From Gliomastix tumulicola (taxonomy: Eukaryota; Ascomycota; Sordariomycetes; Hypocreales; Bionectriaceae): 64,000 nt of DNA. Shown here piece by piece: positions 63,238-64,000 of this stretch. The notes under the pieces were generated by a model. That model had not been told where the DNA came from. It did not search any database and saw only the letters and a list, made by a program, of their open reading frames with translations. A program made the position numbers and the translations under genes. The stretch covers positions 186,001 to 250,000 of the forward strand of contig BCHX01000003.1 in assembly GCA_001599755.1 (NCBI GenBank), given 5' to 3'. The stretch's first letter is position 1. The number at the start of each line of letters is the position of its first letter.

Positions 63238-64000
63238 ATGTCACATTCTGTCCCCTTTCGCTTGGAGACCCTGCACAACGTCAGCTGGACAGCGCTCAAG
63301 AAGCTCACCAGCAAGTACGAAGCGGGAGATCTGTATGATCCCCTCTCTCAGTACAAGCAAGCCCGCAACAGCTCCGAGGAGCCAGTCATCCCCGCGCCGA
63401 GCCTCTTCCAAGCGCTCAGGGAACCTCCGCAGGATGAATCCGCCGCCACTGAGGGCCAGTACTACCCGTCGCTGCTGGAGCTCCCGAGCGTGAGCAAGTG
63501 TGCGGTTCATCTGGAGCTTCTCGAGCTCTTCTTTGACCTCCGCACCCTCATCATCAACTCGTGGGAGCTCGACGTCACCTTTGGCGTCGAGAGCAAGCAC
63601 AAGATCGTCTACCGGGGGAAGCTCGACAAAAAGACGCGGAAGTACGTCTCCACGCCGCACAAGCTCATGGACGGCACATGGACTCGACGGAGGAGAGAGA
63701 AGTGGATTTTCTACCTCAACATCGCTGTCGGGAGGTTCATGACCTGGGCCCGGAGCGCAGATGCGGCGATCGAGGTGGCTTCGGAGCCACAGTCAAGCAC
63801 CGCCCTTGTTCATCTTCCACCTGTTGGTACGTCTCGCTCCAATTCATGGTTAGTAGGGGCATTTTCTAACCTGGCTAGATATCCTCATGGTCTGGCATGC
63901 TTTCCTGTTGAATCCTGGTGAGTACAAGGAGTACTGCTGGCAGCATAAACTGAAGCATCTATACCGAGTCTCCTTCCCTTGGAAGAGGATTGTAAGTAAC
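63238..64000 (+). CDS. glycine-rich domain-containing-like protein, 3'-truncated by window edge
   Basis: Exon 1 63238-63826, exon 2 63879-63991, intron 52 nt (GTACGT, CTAAC, GGCTAG); a GTAAGT donor at 63992 shows a further intron continuing out of the window. 234 residues are visible. The segment D-I-L-M-V-W-H-A-F-L-L-N-P-G-E-Y matches the W-H-x-F/H-x-L-x-P-x-x-Y motif of the fungal relatives of plant glycine-rich domain proteins (DUF1399-type), preceded by a Leu-rich helix (L-E-L-L-E-L-F-F-D-L-R). Such proteins often end in a Cys/Gly-rich tail, which would lie outside the window. Confidence 0.75.

Overview
The window is nuclear DNA of a filamentous ascomycete (Pezizomycotina), most likely a Sordariomycete. 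Introns are short (about 44-125 nt), with GTRAGT-type donors, CTRAC-type branch sites and YAG acceptors. Some genes also have introns in the 5' untranslated region. The gene content includes a complete quinate-utilisation cluster, MSH4, a rhodopsin-domain membrane protein, a dynamin-like GTPase and a Mn-type CDF transporter. Two single unknown bases (9872 and 20787) lie in or beside G or C runs and look like assembly uncertainty.

Layout. 0-6 kb: a 5'-truncated gene with an acidic repeat tail, then two minus-strand genes, each with exactly one in-frame TAG in an otherwise intact, spliceable frame. 7-15.4 kb: a UbiA-type membrane enzyme, a SAM-dependent methyltransferase, a hypothetical protein and a MYND-finger protein, separated by long gene-poor stretches. 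17.4-20.3 kb: MSH4 in six exons. 20.3-34.3 kb: the quinate cluster, with an IMPase-like qutG/qa-x, type II dehydroquinase qutE/qa-2, dehydroshikimate dehydratase qutC/qa-4, quinate/shikimate dehydrogenase qutB/qa-3, quinate permease qutD/qa-y, Zn2Cys6 activator qutA/qa-1F and the enzyme-derived repressor qutR/qa-1S. Together they import quinate, convert it through dehydroquinate and dehydroshikimate to protocatechuate, and control their own transcription. Three 16-bp palindromes in the intergenic regions match the consensus I recall for the Neurospora QA-1F operator, one nearly perfectly on both half-sites.

35.6-48 kb: dynamin-like GTPase with a poly-Gln tail, CDF metal transporter, a two-exon unknown, a Gln/Gly-rich low-complexity protein, a three-exon short-chain dehydrogenase and an unknown protein whose frame continues past its stop. 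48.9-53.5 kb looks decayed: it keeps consensus introns and protein-like frames but carries frameshifts and many stops. A 59-residue one-TM protein lies within it. 54-64 kb: a small mitochondrial-type protein, an FAD oxidoreductase, a beta-lactamase-fold serine hydrolase, a six-exon 979-residue protein with Cys pairs, a papain-like His/Cys pattern and a Cys-Gly tail, and, divergent from it, the start of a glycine-rich-domain-like protein cut by the window end.

The most interesting signal is the pair of genes with a single in-frame UAG (2079-2081 and 5115-5117). In Sordariomycetes such UAG codons can be recoded to UGG (Trp) by A-to-I mRNA editing during sexual development. In the rhodopsin-domain gene a Trp at that point is what the family would be expected to carry. 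Recent C-to-T mutation (RIP-like) is the main competing explanation.
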